Positions 46,790 to 55,094 of a stretch of 64,000 nt of DNA are shown here, piece by piece; within the stretch, counting starts at the first letter, position 1, and each line of letters opens with the position of its first letter. The DNA comes from Blastocatellia bacterium (lineage in GTDB: Bacteria > Acidobacteriota > Blastocatellia > Chloracidobacteriales > JADJPF01). A program made the position numbers and the translations under genes. The notes under the pieces are model-generated. The model saw only the letters and a program-made list of their open reading frames with translations. It searched no databases and had not been told where the DNA came from. The DNA lies in NCBI GenBank assembly GCA_025057015.1, contig JANWYG010000022.1, positions 62,001 through 126,000 on the forward strand, in the 5' to 3' direction.

Positions 46790-47509
46790 ATGCCAGCATT
46801 TAAACGTATTCTGCTTAAGCTAAGCGGTGAAGCCTTGATGGGTGAAAAGGGCTACGGAATAGATCCACAAGTAGCCTTTTCCATAGCTAGGGAGATAAAA
46901 GAGGTGCACGAGCTAGGGGTGGAAGTCGCTCTTGTGGTGGGTGGTGGGAATATTTTTCGTGGTGTTGCAGCATCAGCCGCAGGTATGGATAGAACGTCGG
47001 CAGACCATATGGGAATGCTAGCTACAGTGATCAACGCTCTGGCTCTTCAGGACGCTTTAGAGAAGCAAAATGTGCCAACTAGAGTGCTTTCAGCAATAGA
47101 AATGCGTGAGGTAGCCGAACTATTTATTCGCCGCCGAGCTCTAAGGCATCTCGAAAAGGGTCGTATCCTTATCTTTGCTGCTGGCACAGGCAATCCGTAC
47201 TTTACTACTGATAGTGCTGCAGCTCTACGCGCGTTGGAAATTAAGGCTGATATAATACTCAAAGCTACTAAGGTGGACGGTATCTACTCTGTAGATCCTA
47301 TGCTTGAACCAGGAGCTGTTTTCCTGCCAAAAATTACTTTCCAGCAAGTTTTAGAAAGAAACCTCAAAGTGATGGACGCTTCAGCTATAGCTCTCTGTAG
47401 AGATAATAATATGCCTATATTGGTATTCAATCTCCTGAAGCCAGGAAATATAGTCCGCGCCGTAAAAGGAGAGCCTGTAGGAACTCAGGTGACTTCGACG
47501 CTAGATTAG
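46790..47509 (+). CDS. pyrH: UMP kinase
   Basis: 239 residues. The amino-acid-kinase fold motifs [24 protein letters not shown], the [17 protein letters not shown] segment and [13 protein letters not shown] are complete. It makes UDP from UMP as a hexamer, often regulated by GTP and UTP. It sits between tsf and frr with spacings of 2 and 21 bp. Confidence 0.96.
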   Translation: MPAFKRILLKLSGEALMGEKGYGIDPQVAFSIAREIKEVHELGVEVALVVGGGNIFRGVAASAAGMDRTSADHMGMLATVINALALQDALEKQNVPTRVLSAIEMREVAELFIRRRALRHLEKGRILIFAAGTGNPYFTTDSAAALRALEIKADIILKATKVDGIYSVDPMLEPGAVFLPKITFQQVLERNLKVMDASAIALCRDNNMPILVFNLLKPGNIVRAVKGEPVGTQVTSTLD

Positions 47510-47530
47510 CACTCCAGGAAGGTAAAAGTC

Positions 47531-48085
47531 ATGAATCCCGTAGCTAAAGAAACCAAACCACGAATGGAAGCTACTATAGAAGATTTCAAAAGAAAACTTG
47601 CCTCAATCCGTACCGGGCGAGCTTCGGTAAGCCTTCTGGATAATATAGTAGTCGATTACTATAATACCCCTACTCCTTTAAACCAGCTGGCAACTATCGG
47701 AGCGCCAGAAGCTCAGCTGCTAACCGTACAGCCTTGGGATCCGTCTATTCTTGGTGCTATAGAAAAGGCCATACTTGCCTCAGATCTGGGCATCACTCCC
47801 TCTAATGACGGTAGGATAATACGCATACCGATCCCGCCACTTAATCAAGAACGCAGAAAGCAACTGGCTAAGGTTGTACGCGATATAGCGGAAGAACACC
47901 GTACTGCTATACGTAACCTTCGCAGAGACGCAAATGATAAGATTAAAAAGCAACTAAAGGAAAAACAAATAACCGAGGATGATGAGAAAAGAGCTCTAGA
48001 TGAAATCCAAAAACTTACCGATCAGTATATCGAAAAAATAAACGATCTTGCAAAAGCAAAAGAAAATGAGATTATGACAGTCTAG
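47531..48085 (+). CDS. frr: Ribosome recycling factor
   Basis: 184 residues, the family length. [14 protein letters not shown] at the N-terminus and the C-terminal helix bundle with [21 protein letters not shown] identify it. With EF-G it splits post-termination ribosomes. GGAAGG lies upstream of ATG 47531. Last gene of the translation cluster; about 240 bp of non-coding sequence follow. Confidence 0.96.
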   Translation: MNPVAKETKPRMEATIEDFKRKLASIRTGRASVSLLDNIVVDYYNTPTPLNQLATIGAPEAQLLTVQPWDPSILGAIEKAILASDLGITPSNDGRIIRIPIPPLNQERRKQLAKVVRDIAEEHRTAIRNLRRDANDKIKKQLKEKQITEDDEKRALDEIQKLTDQYIEKINDLAKAKENEIMTV

Positions 48086-48327
48086 AGTTTCAAGGCTGTT
48101 TAGACCAAGCTTACTTAACTTACACCTTATCGGCTGACAAGTCTGACAAGAGGCCGAAGTCTTCTTAGAGAGTTTTTGTTGACGTAGCAAGGGTAACTAC
48201 TTCTACTCCCTCGAAGCAGTTCACCTCTTCTTTTGTATTTCTTCTTCCGGAAAAAGAGTCAACGAGGGCACCTTTTTCGCGTTTCTTTAGTGTAGAGCTC
48301 TAAAAAGAAGAGGAGGATTCGGATAAG

Positions 48328-48516
48328 ATGAGAAAAAAGGAAGTATTTGTTGGACATAAGTACAAAGCAAAAGTCAGTGGCAAAGCTACGACGGTGTTAA
48401 TCACTGCTGAATCGCGGCTGGGAGGATGGAATGCTATAAATCTTGCTACCGGGAGAAATATAAGAATCAAGTCGGCAGCAAGGCTAACCCCTTGCGAAGA
48501 GAGCGCAAATGCTTAG
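48328..48516 (+). CDS. Small conserved hypothetical protein (62 aa)
   Basis: A short basic protein. The pattern [37 protein letters not shown] looks like a single small beta-barrel domain that I recall from Planctomycetes and phage-related proteins, with no assigned function. GAGGAGG lies about 12 bp before the ATG. It is the last coding feature before the degenerate repeat array, but nothing links it to that array except position. Confidence 0.6.
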   Translation: MRKKEVFVGHKYKAKVSGKATTVLITAESRLGGWNAINLATGRNIRIKSAARLTPCEESANA

Positions 48517-49093
48517 CGTAAGATTAACGGGCTAGTCGATTTCTCGGGAAGTCCTTGTGGGCAGTGTCCTCACAGAAAAACCTTAGTCGAGCTGTAAGTC
48601 GATAGGCTGGAAATTGACCGATGGTGTGGCAAAAATCTCAAGCTCTTTGGCAAGTGAAGGGCTGTTGTTTCTTTACACGTGAGGTAAGCTTTTTGTCGGC
48701 GGTTGCGTCGTTTTAATATGGCTGTTTCTCTTCACAAGTGAGGAATAAGCATGTGAGACTGCTTGTGTCGCCGATGTCGAGGAGCTGTTTCTTCGAACGT
48801 GGGTAAGCTCTCGTTGCACCAGCACTGGTAATCAGTGAGCTGTTGTTTCTTCATACCTGAGGAATAGGCCACTGAATACTCCTCAAATGCAACACAAATC
48901 CGTGTTTCTTCACACGTGAGGAATAGGCAGCTTTGCTCATATACTCTTGCACTGATAGTTGTTTCTCCCAAAGATGAGAGAATGAGCGCAAGTGTTTGTT
49001 TAGCTGTCGTATTTCCTCACGGGTGGGGATGGTGCAACACGCGCGGATCTTCGATGAGCAATGGCGGCCGTATTTCCTCACGGGTGGAATGGT

Positions 49094-49143
49094 GCCTCAC
49101 CTTCTAGGTGAGGCCTGGATTGAAAATTGAAACTGGATTGAAA
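49094..49143. repeat. Hairpin element with GGATTGAAAC tail, copy 1
   Basis: GCCTCACCT and AGGTGAGGC (49094-49102, 49106-49114) form a perfect 9-bp hairpin around TCT. It is followed by CTGGATTGAAAATTGAAAC and then a second GGATTGAAAC. An ATTGAAAC end is typical of many Cas6-processed CRISPR repeats. It interrupts the degenerate array and recurs at 52367. Confidence 0.65.
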
Positions 49144-49215
49144 CAAGGTTGGGCCGCACAGGTACATCAAACTACCACCTGTACAGATTACTGTCTGCCT
49201 GCACGCAGGTAGAGT

Positions 49216-49304
49216 GACGTGGCTGCGCGCGGATGGTCCGCGGGTATAGCAATTCGTTGTGGTGTGACGCTGAAACGACGTGGCTGCGCGCGGATGGTCC
49301 GCGG
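49216..49304. repeat. 28-bp exact direct repeat inside the array
   Basis: The same 28 bases, beginning GACGTGGCTGCGCGCGGATG, occur at 49216-49243 and 49277-49304, 61 bp apart. They occupy two consecutive spacer-like positions, so this looks like a duplicated unit whose flanking repeats have since diverged or been rearranged. Confidence 0.8.
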
Positions 49305-49846
49305 CCGCGCTCCTTACTGCTCGCACAGGGGTAGAGTGACGGAGATATCCAGTGCTCGGCTCCTTCAGCAAACCTTACCGTCCGCACGCAGATAGAGTGA
49401 CGATTTTCGGCGGTCGAAGGAATCACAGAAGAGTCTGTCCCTGCTAGGAGGATAGGGTGACGCAGTAGAGACTAGCCGGCCAATGAAAGTAGTTATTCTC
49501 GCTGTCTGTGTGCAGGTGAGTGATGACATGCTCGTCACGGCACTTTTGTAGGCAGTCCTGGTCAGTTGTCCGCAGGTTGGGTAAACAACAGGCTTGCTAG
49601 AAGTCTCAAAAGTTAGTTCCTACGCAGGTAAAGGTGGTAAAACGGGTGAAGTGTTTCCGGTATCTAGACGATCACTCTTTGCAAACGGATAGGAAGACAT
49701 CGATATACTAGTGATATGCAGTCAGTCCTTGCTCAGCAGGGGGGAATGACTTTTCGTGACGGCGATTGGCAAATAAGGAGAGTCGCTCCTTGCTCAGGAG
49801 AAATAACTGCTTGGCCGACTAGTTTTGGATTTATCAAATACCCAAG

Positions 49847-51934
49847 TCAGTCTTTGCTCAACTGGGGCAACTGTTGATTTTCTGTGCTGCCAACTAATCT
49901 CGGCCTAGGCGATTGCAAGTATATGCCACCTGAGAACGAACCTAAAATTAGACGTCCGTTTTTAGACAAAATAGTCGTGATCCTATCGGAAGGAAGATCC
50001 TTGTCTATGCGGCTAAAAGACTCCCCTTTGTTATCCGAAACATATACTCCACCGCTGCGAAAATCGCCTACCGCTATCTTGGCGGGATCGCTGTCAAAAT
50101 AAACGGCAATAGGTTCACCGTAGGGGATACCTTTGCCGCGTCGTTGCCAGCTTTGCCCGCCGTCTCTAGAAAGATAACAGCCTTTTTGTGTGCCCACTAT
50201 CACGAGCTGTGGATCGTGAGGGCTTACTGCAACTAATTGCACCACAGGTAGACCTTCTTCTATGCCGTCGAGCCGTTGCCAGCTTTTACCATCGTCATCT
50301 GTACGATATAACCCCTCAGCAGTGCCAGCATAGATCTGCATCGGACGGCCGGAGGCTACCGACAACACTTTACCGTCGTAGTTTGCTATTTTCATACGTA
50401 CAGGTTTTCCTGAGGAACTGCTCTGCGAGAGCTTAAACAGTCCTGACCAACTCGCGATCAAGAGAGCAGGCATCTTGGTCTCAGCCGATTCACGATAGTA
50501 GCTAAGCCCGGTTACTCGGTCGCTAATGTGACCACTGGTAGGAGGTACACTAGTTTTGAGCGCTACCTTTTTAGCCGTCAGTTTAGGCACAAGATTTGCC
50601 CCTAGCTTGCTCCAACTATGGCCAGCGTCGGTAGATCTGAAAAGACCTGTGTTCGTGCCGGCATATATTACTTTTCCATCAGGCGATTGAATCAGAGAGT
50701 AAATGTCTTGTGCTTCTAGCCCTCGACCGATCCTTTGCCAAGTGTGTCCTCCATCGTCGCTGCAGTATAGTCCGCTGTCAAAACCGTTAAACAGTGTCGC
50801 AGCATAGATTCTGTCTGGATGTAGCTTGTCTTCCATGACTACTGACACGTACCTGTTGACGAACCCGCTGTTGGATGGCTTGAAGGTGTTACCTTCATCT
50901 GTGCTGAGCATTACACCACCATATTTTGTCCCTATAACGATGCGTGTAGGCATTTTCGAGTGGATGGCAATAGCATTAACTACTGTGCGTAGAGAAGTTA
51001 CGAGCCGCCACGTGCTTCCTCGGTTAGTGCTCTTCCACAACCCTTCTGTAGTGCCGGAATAGATAACCTCTTTCTTTACAGGGTCTGGATAAATCACGTG
51101 TGTTCTGCGGCTGGTAAAAGGTATACCCTGGAACTTGGTCCAAGTAGACGCTCCGTCGGTACTGCGATAGATGCCGCTACAAGCGCTCAGTAGCAATGAG
51201 TTTCTATCTTCAGAGTCTATGACAATGCTGAATATATCCGAGTCATCTATTAGTTGTAGCCGTTTGTCGCTTGGGTGCCCCTTGACTAGGAACCAACTGT
51301 TGCCACCATCGGTCGTCTTCCACGGCAAGTGCTCTGTTCCTATGTATATCACTTTGGGATCTACAGGGTCGATCGCTACGGAATGTAACCTCACTAAGTC
51401 AGGATGGCCTTCGGGAGTGATTCTGCGCCAAGTCTCACCGGCGTCGTCACTTTGGTAAGCTCCGTCTATTGCTACGGCTACGAGAATACGGCTGTCGCTT
51501 GGAGCTATTGCTACTGAGCGTAGCGAGTGTCCAGAAATTCCGGTTAACTCCCTCCAAGTAATCCCCCGATCTGTACTCTTATACATAGTGCCCTGATGAT
51601 CATCGGCTATATACCAGAGAGGCACATAGATAGTGTTCGGATCAGTTGCGTCTATGACTATCTTGTCTACGCTGTAGCCAGGCCGACTAAACGAGCGTAG
51701 TCGTTGCCAACTGACCGCACCGTCGGTGGAGAGGTAGATCTGCCCGTCATTCGTGCCTAGATAATACCTATCTGGGTCCATAGGGTCGACTGCGAGAGAG
51801 CGCACATCCCCGCCATAAGGGCCTACTGTAATGAAACTGAAGTCGCCAGCTAACACACTGCAGCAAAACGTCACTATCAGAATCACCAACCGAAACATAG
51901 CTTTCCTCCTTGCCCTCATGAGAAGAGTATACAA
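49847..51934 (-). CDS. Secreted BNR/Asp-box (sortilin/VPS10-like) beta-propeller protein
   Basis: 695 residues. A signal peptide near the N-terminus ends at SVLAGDFSF. About a dozen Asp-box motifs (S-D-G-x-x-W type, such as STDGAVSW, SDDAGETW, TTDGGNSW, SDDGGHTW, SRDGGQSW) repeat every 40-60 residues, predicting one or two multi-bladed propellers of the kind called VPS10/sortilin-like or photosystem-assembly-like. They act as binding or glycosidase scaffolds; no catalytic residues can be assigned. The last codons overlap a repeat unit of the degenerate array. It is divergent from the small gene at 51988. Confidence 0.85.
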   Translation of the reverse strand: MYTLLMRARRKAMFRLVILIVTFCCSVLAGDFSFITVGPYGGDVRSLAVDPMDPDRYYLGTNDGQIYLSTDGAVSWQRLRSFSRPGYSVDKIVIDATDPNTIYVPLWYIADDHQGTMYKSTDRGITWRELTGISGHSLRSVAIAPSDSRILVAVAIDGAYQSDDAGETWRRITPEGHPDLVRLHSVAIDPVDPKVIYIGTEHLPWKTTDGGNSWFLVKGHPSDKRLQLIDDSDIFSIVIDSEDRNSLLLSACSGIYRSTDGASTWTKFQGIPFTSRRTHVIYPDPVKKEVIYSGTTEGLWKSTNRGSTWRLVTSLRTVVNAIAIHSKMPTRIVIGTKYGGVMLSTDEGNTFKPSNSGFVNRYVSVVMEDKLHPDRIYAATLFNGFDSGLYCSDDGGHTWQRIGRGLEAQDIYSLIQSPDGKVIYAGTNTGLFRSTDAGHSWSKLGANLVPKLTAKKVALKTSVPPTSGHISDRVTGLSYYRESAETKMPALLIASWSGLFKLSQSSSSGKPVRMKIANYDGKVLSVASGRPMQIYAGTAEGLYRTDDDGKSWQRLDGIEEGLPVVQLVAVSPHDPQLVIVGTQKGCYLSRDGGQSWQRRGKGIPYGEPIAVYFDSDPAKIAVGDFRSGGVYVSDNKGESFSRIDKDLPSDRITTILSKNGRLILGSFSGGIYLQSPRPRLVGSTENQQLPQLSKD

Positions 51935-51987
51935 ACCTTGTCCAGAGTTGTATGCTAAGAGGTGACTTCAGAGTAAAGGAGAGCCAC

Positions 51988-52248
51988 ATGGACGAATCCC
52001 TAGAAAAGGCTTTCAAAGAATTGTTACAGAAGAAGCTGAAAGGGATGCTCACTCCTGAAGAAGAGCTGATACTTAACGACCTAGCGGTACGCCGTCAAAG
52101 AAGCTCTAGACTTGCTAATCTTCCTGTTAGTAACAGCCGATTTGACGAGATGGTACGTAGCATGGAATCGCTTAGTAGCGACTTCGATGAGATGGCGGAA
52201 AAGATAAGGCGGCGTAGTAGTATAGCAGAAAGTAAGAAGGACCTCTAA
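51988..52248 (+). CDS. Small hypothetical protein (86 aa)
   Basis: A soluble, charged, helical protein with no motif recognised; the LTPEEELILNDLAVRRQRS segment looks like a helical hairpin. ATG 51988 is preferred over the longer TTG frame at 51952 because GGAGAG lies just upstream. It is divergent from the BNR protein gene and convergent with the amidohydrolase-like gene. Function unknown. Confidence 0.5.
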   Translation: MDESLEKAFKELLQKKLKGMLTPEEELILNDLAVRRQRSSRLANLPVSNSRFDEMVRSMESLSSDFDEMAEKIRRRSSIAESKKDL

Positions 52249-52255
52249 CCTGCAG

Positions 52256-52359
52256 TATTCGCCGTGGGAAGAAGTAGTCTCCGCAAATCACTTGCCGGTG
52301 TCTATAACTTCGACGTCCTGCACACTGCATCTGCTTACAGGTAGTCTTCAGGGCGAATA
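52256..52359. repeat. Long-range inverted repeat closing a 104-bp segment
   Basis: TATTCGCC (52256-52263) and GGCGAATA (52352-52359) are exact complements. The enclosed segment is non-coding and contains a TCTGCTTACAGGTAG stretch resembling a unit of the degenerate array at 49193. A structured RNA or an eroded array fragment are both possible. Confidence 0.35.
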
Positions 52360-52366
52360 GGTTGTT

Positions 52367-52421
52367 GGCCTCACCTCCTAGGTGAAGCCTGGATTAGAAG
52401 AGGACTAATTTGAAAATTGAA
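52367..52421. repeat. Hairpin element, copy 2
   Basis: GGCCTCACCT-CCT-AGGTGAAGCC forms a hairpin with one mismatch, followed by CTGGATT and, after about 20 extra bases, GAAAATTGAA. It is the diverged twin of the element at 49094, in the same orientation. It lies just beyond the 3' end of the amidohydrolase-like gene, so it may also act as its terminator. Confidence 0.6.
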
Positions 52422-52425
52422 TAAG

Positions 52426-53691
52426 CTACCGCTTGCGAAACTGCTCGTAAAAGCGAGTATGTCTGTTTTCTAGGCTAACCGGCTTGCCATCGATGAAGAC
52501 GTATTTTACCTGGGAGCGTATTTCAAGAGGATCGCCTTCGACTACTATCAGATTAGCCACTTTGCCTTTTTCTATAGTTCCTAGCTTGTCGCTGAGACCG
52601 AAGATTTCTGCTGGATTTATAGTTATCGCCTTTATTGCTTCCTCACGTGGCAATCCAAAAGGTACCGCTTGGCCTGCCTCTTGCGGCAAGCGGCGGACGA
52701 TCCAAGAGCCAAACGTAGAGAAGGCTATCTTCACACCGGCTGCGTAAAGTTCGCCCGGAGTGGTGTAACTTCGGTCATATGGTTCATCTTCATGGCTAGG
52801 TAAGCTTTGCGTAGGACGCAGCACTACAGGAACTTGTTTGTCCCTCAGTAAGTCTTTTACCTTCCAGGCCTGTTCTCCTCCGCCTATTATAAGCTTCAGT
52901 CGATGCTTTTCGCAGAACTCTACTGCATCTCTAATTGCTCGGCTGCTGTTTGCCATCACAAACAGTGGCTGCTTTCCTCTGACTACGGGAAGCAAGGCTT
53001 CTAGCTTGAGATCGCGAAGAGGCTGAGTGCCTTTCTCTATGGCTTGTTGATAGTGCCGCGCAGCCTCTATCAGCTCGGCTATTTGCTCAATTTTCTTTTC
53101 GTACTCTTGTTTAGCCTCGGCGAAAGGTCGATTTCCCACATCTAGTCCCGGCCAGTTGAGTACCATAGCCGCAGACCTGTCTATTAAAGCTTCGTCTATG
53201 GTTCTACCTGCGAGGTGGATAACTGCTGCTTGCCCTCCTATCGTAGCTCCTCCCCCTATAGAAGGCCCTGAGAGGGCATGTGTGATGCCGTTTGCCCTTG
53301 CTACAGGTATATGTTCACTCTGGGGATTTATAGCCGACGCCGCTTGTAGCTGAGGATTAAATGGTAGAATCTCATTTGTGTCTACCGTCGCAGCTATCGA
53401 CTCTATCTCTATTAGGCCAAGCTGTGTAGCTGCGTCAAAAAAGCCTGGATAAACATCAAGCCCTGCAGCCTCTACTACAGTGGCGTCTTCAGGAATAGCC
53501 AAGTCTGCTCCTACAGCCTCTATCTTCCCTGCACGTATTAACACGACGGCCTTTTCCAAAGGAGGGCCAACGAGTGTGTACACTCGCGCGGCACGTATGG
53601 CGTATGTGTCATTCATATTAGCAGCCAGTTTCTTAGCAGGCTGAGTAGACAGTTGTAGAGCTAGAATCAATGCAGGAACGAAATATTTCAT
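52426..53691 (-). CDS. Secreted amidohydrolase-like protein lacking the HxH metal motif
   Basis: 421 residues. A signal peptide (1-16) precedes an amidohydrolase fold: the flanking beta domain (AIRAARVYTLVGPPLEKAVVLI), a central barrel with RANGITHALSGPSIGG, and the C-terminal KAITINPAEIFGLSDKLGTIEKGKVANLIVVEGDPLE segment found in imidazolonepropionase-like enzymes. Where most members have GFIDAHTHL, this one reads GFFDAATQLGL, so the metal-binding His pair is missing. It may be non-catalytic or use another mechanism. It lies 164 bp after csm5 on the same strand, perhaps only by chance. Confidence 0.85.
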   Translation of the reverse strand: MKYFVPALILALQLSTQPAKKLAANMNDTYAIRAARVYTLVGPPLEKAVVLIRAGKIEAVGADLAIPEDATVVEAAGLDVYPGFFDAATQLGLIEIESIAATVDTNEILPFNPQLQAASAINPQSEHIPVARANGITHALSGPSIGGGATIGGQAAVIHLAGRTIDEALIDRSAAMVLNWPGLDVGNRPFAEAKQEYEKKIEQIAELIEAARHYQQAIEKGTQPLRDLKLEALLPVVRGKQPLFVMANSSRAIRDAVEFCEKHRLKLIIGGGEQAWKVKDLLRDKQVPVVLRPTQSLPSHEDEPYDRSYTTPGELYAAGVKIAFSTFGSWIVRRLPQEAGQAVPFGLPREEAIKAITINPAEIFGLSDKLGTIEKGKVANLIVVEGDPLEIRSQVKYVFIDGKPVSLENRHTRFYEQFRKR

Positions 53692-53855
53692 AAGAACTCA
53701 CTTTGCAAAGTGCTTGACTTCAGCTTGAAAAAAAGCGCGTTTATCGAAGGCAATTGCTGCTATACCACAAAAGCCCAGTGTAACTTTGTCGGCCGTGTTC
53801 ATTTACTAGCAGGTAACCTTTGCATGTCATCCTTGCGTTTCTACGCACTTCTTTT

Positions 53856-55094
53856 CTATTTAAGCTGGTTGAACTGTAATTTGATCCAGCCGAGAGGATA
53901 CGCTTTAGTGTCACTTATCATTATTAGCTTACGTGACTTAGGATACTCAAAGTCAAGGTATCTATCTGCTAGTTTAAGAGCACGGCGTGTTTCTGCAAAC
54001 CGCTTGCTTTTCTCTTCTAAAAGCATACCAACAGTCATCTTGTGCCAGCCAGAGCCATAGCCTATAGAGAGGAAGCAAGTATTTTTATCGGCTTTCTGAA
54101 TGTCTTTCTTTAGTTCTTCATAGAACTTTAGGATACTTTTCAGTTCTACATTATCTGGATTATCTGGCTTATTCTGGATCCTACTAAAATAGCGTGATTC
54201 CCATTCGCATACTTTTTGAGAAAAATCATTTACGGCTTTGCAGAGAGCCTCAAGAGTAAATTTCTTCTGAGACTCTTTCCATCCGAGAGCTTTAGAAGCA
54301 ATATCATTTTTCAGCAGTTCGTCTTGAAAGAAGAGCGTTCCTTCATACTTTCTTTTAATTGCTATGGCTTCGCAAAATATCCAATAGTTTTTCCATTTAG
54401 CTCCCGCCATTTGGTCAGAGCTTTTGACGCCTGCACTCAAGACACGTATAGCTACGACGTAAAGTACTTCCTGGGCTAACTTTGCCTCTGTATCGCTTAG
54501 TTGCAGTACGCGAAAAAGATCATAGTTTGCTTGCCGTTCTTTTCCTTGAAAGATGTCTTGTATATATCTGCTAGCTTCTTCAGGATTTCTTGAGGCTGAT
54601 TCTTCTATTTTCCTAAGCAAGCTCTCATCGACATTAGCATATGCCCAGGCTGTCCTAAGTGCACCTTTGATAGATGTTGCAGGGATGTAGACTTTGTAGT
54701 CCGGCGTTTTAGTTGCGAGACGTACTTCTATAGCTCTATTTGAATTTGACTGATGACTAAGCTGGTATTTCAGCTTATCTAGGCCAAACTTACCGTAGTT
54801 GTTTTCTTTCTCTGGTCGGTAGGTTTTGTATTTTAAAACTTCGTCATCTTTGTCTATCTCGATTTTTAACAACTCATCTAAGGTGGTAGTTGATATTTTA
54901 TTTGGTTGCAAGTTCTTCAACTGTCTGCTGAAATGATCTACTTCTCGGGGATACTTCGAGAACACCCGATCGAGTTCCGGAACAAACATCTGCCTAGCAT
55001 CTTTTGAGATTTGAAATTCGATCGGTAGCATGGTTTCGCCTGTGCCTATGTGGATCGGTGAAAGCGTCTCTACGATATACTGATACCGCGGCAT
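53856..55094 (-). CDS. csm5: Type III-A CRISPR RAMP protein Csm5
   Basis: 412 residues. RAMP fold: the N-terminal TLSPIHIGTGE strand-loop and the Gly-rich YIPATSIKGALRTAWAY segment are typical of Csm5. It caps the crRNA 3' end of the Csm complex and helps recruit maturation nucleases. It overlaps csm4 by one base (TAATG). Last gene of the operon. The C-terminal part (about 250-400) is helical and charged, and more variable, as in the family. Confidence 0.9.
   Translation of the reverse strand: MPRYQYIVETLSPIHIGTGETMLPIEFQISKDARQMFVPELDRVFSKYPREVDHFSRQLKNLQPNKISTTTLDELLKIEIDKDDEVLKYKTYRPEKENNYGKFGLDKLKYQLSHQSNSNRAIEVRLATKTPDYKVYIPATSIKGALRTAWAYANVDESLLRKIEESASRNPEEASRYIQDIFQGKERQANYDLFRVLQLSDTEAKLAQEVLYVVAIRVLSAGVKSSDQMAGAKWKNYWIFCEAIAIKRKYEGTLFFQDELLKNDIASKALGWKESQKKFTLEALCKAVNDFSQKVCEWESRYFSRIQNKPDNPDNVELKSILKFYEELKKDIQKADKNTCFLSIGYGSGWHKMTVGMLLEEKSKRFAETRRALKLADRYLDFEYPKSRKLIMISDTKAYPLGWIKLQFNQLK

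Larger units (their letters stand above)
48667..49871. CRISPR. Degenerate CRISPR-like array of about 20 diverged repeats
   Basis: Eight units start at 48667, 48724, 48787, 48845, 48904, 48961, 49009 and 49070, best copy GTTTCTTCACACGTGAGGAA at 48904. After a hairpin element, about twelve further units end near 49218, 49276, 49340, 49401, 49461, 49527, 49585, 49643, 49698, 49750, 49807 and 49871, best copy TTGCTCAGCAGGGGGGAATG near 49728. Units are 22-32 nt with an imperfect dyad, the intervals mostly 22-37 nt and unique, the period 48-70 bp. Neighbouring units resemble each other more than distant ones. The two halves align with each other loosely. A type III-A operon lies 4 kb away. Repeats this diverged are unusual, so decay, or a non-CRISPR structured repeat, remain possible. 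Confidence 0.5.

Noticed and set aside
48541-49846. Coding frames within the repeat array (for example 48732-48971, 49078-49371 and 49172-49426 on the minus strand)
   Set aside because: They are built from the periodic repeat units, have odd Cys/Arg/His-rich compositions and no start signals.
49094-52421. Mobile element bounded by the twin hairpin elements
   Set aside because: No transposase, integrase, terminal inverted repeats or target duplication were found; the twin elements alone do not show transposition.
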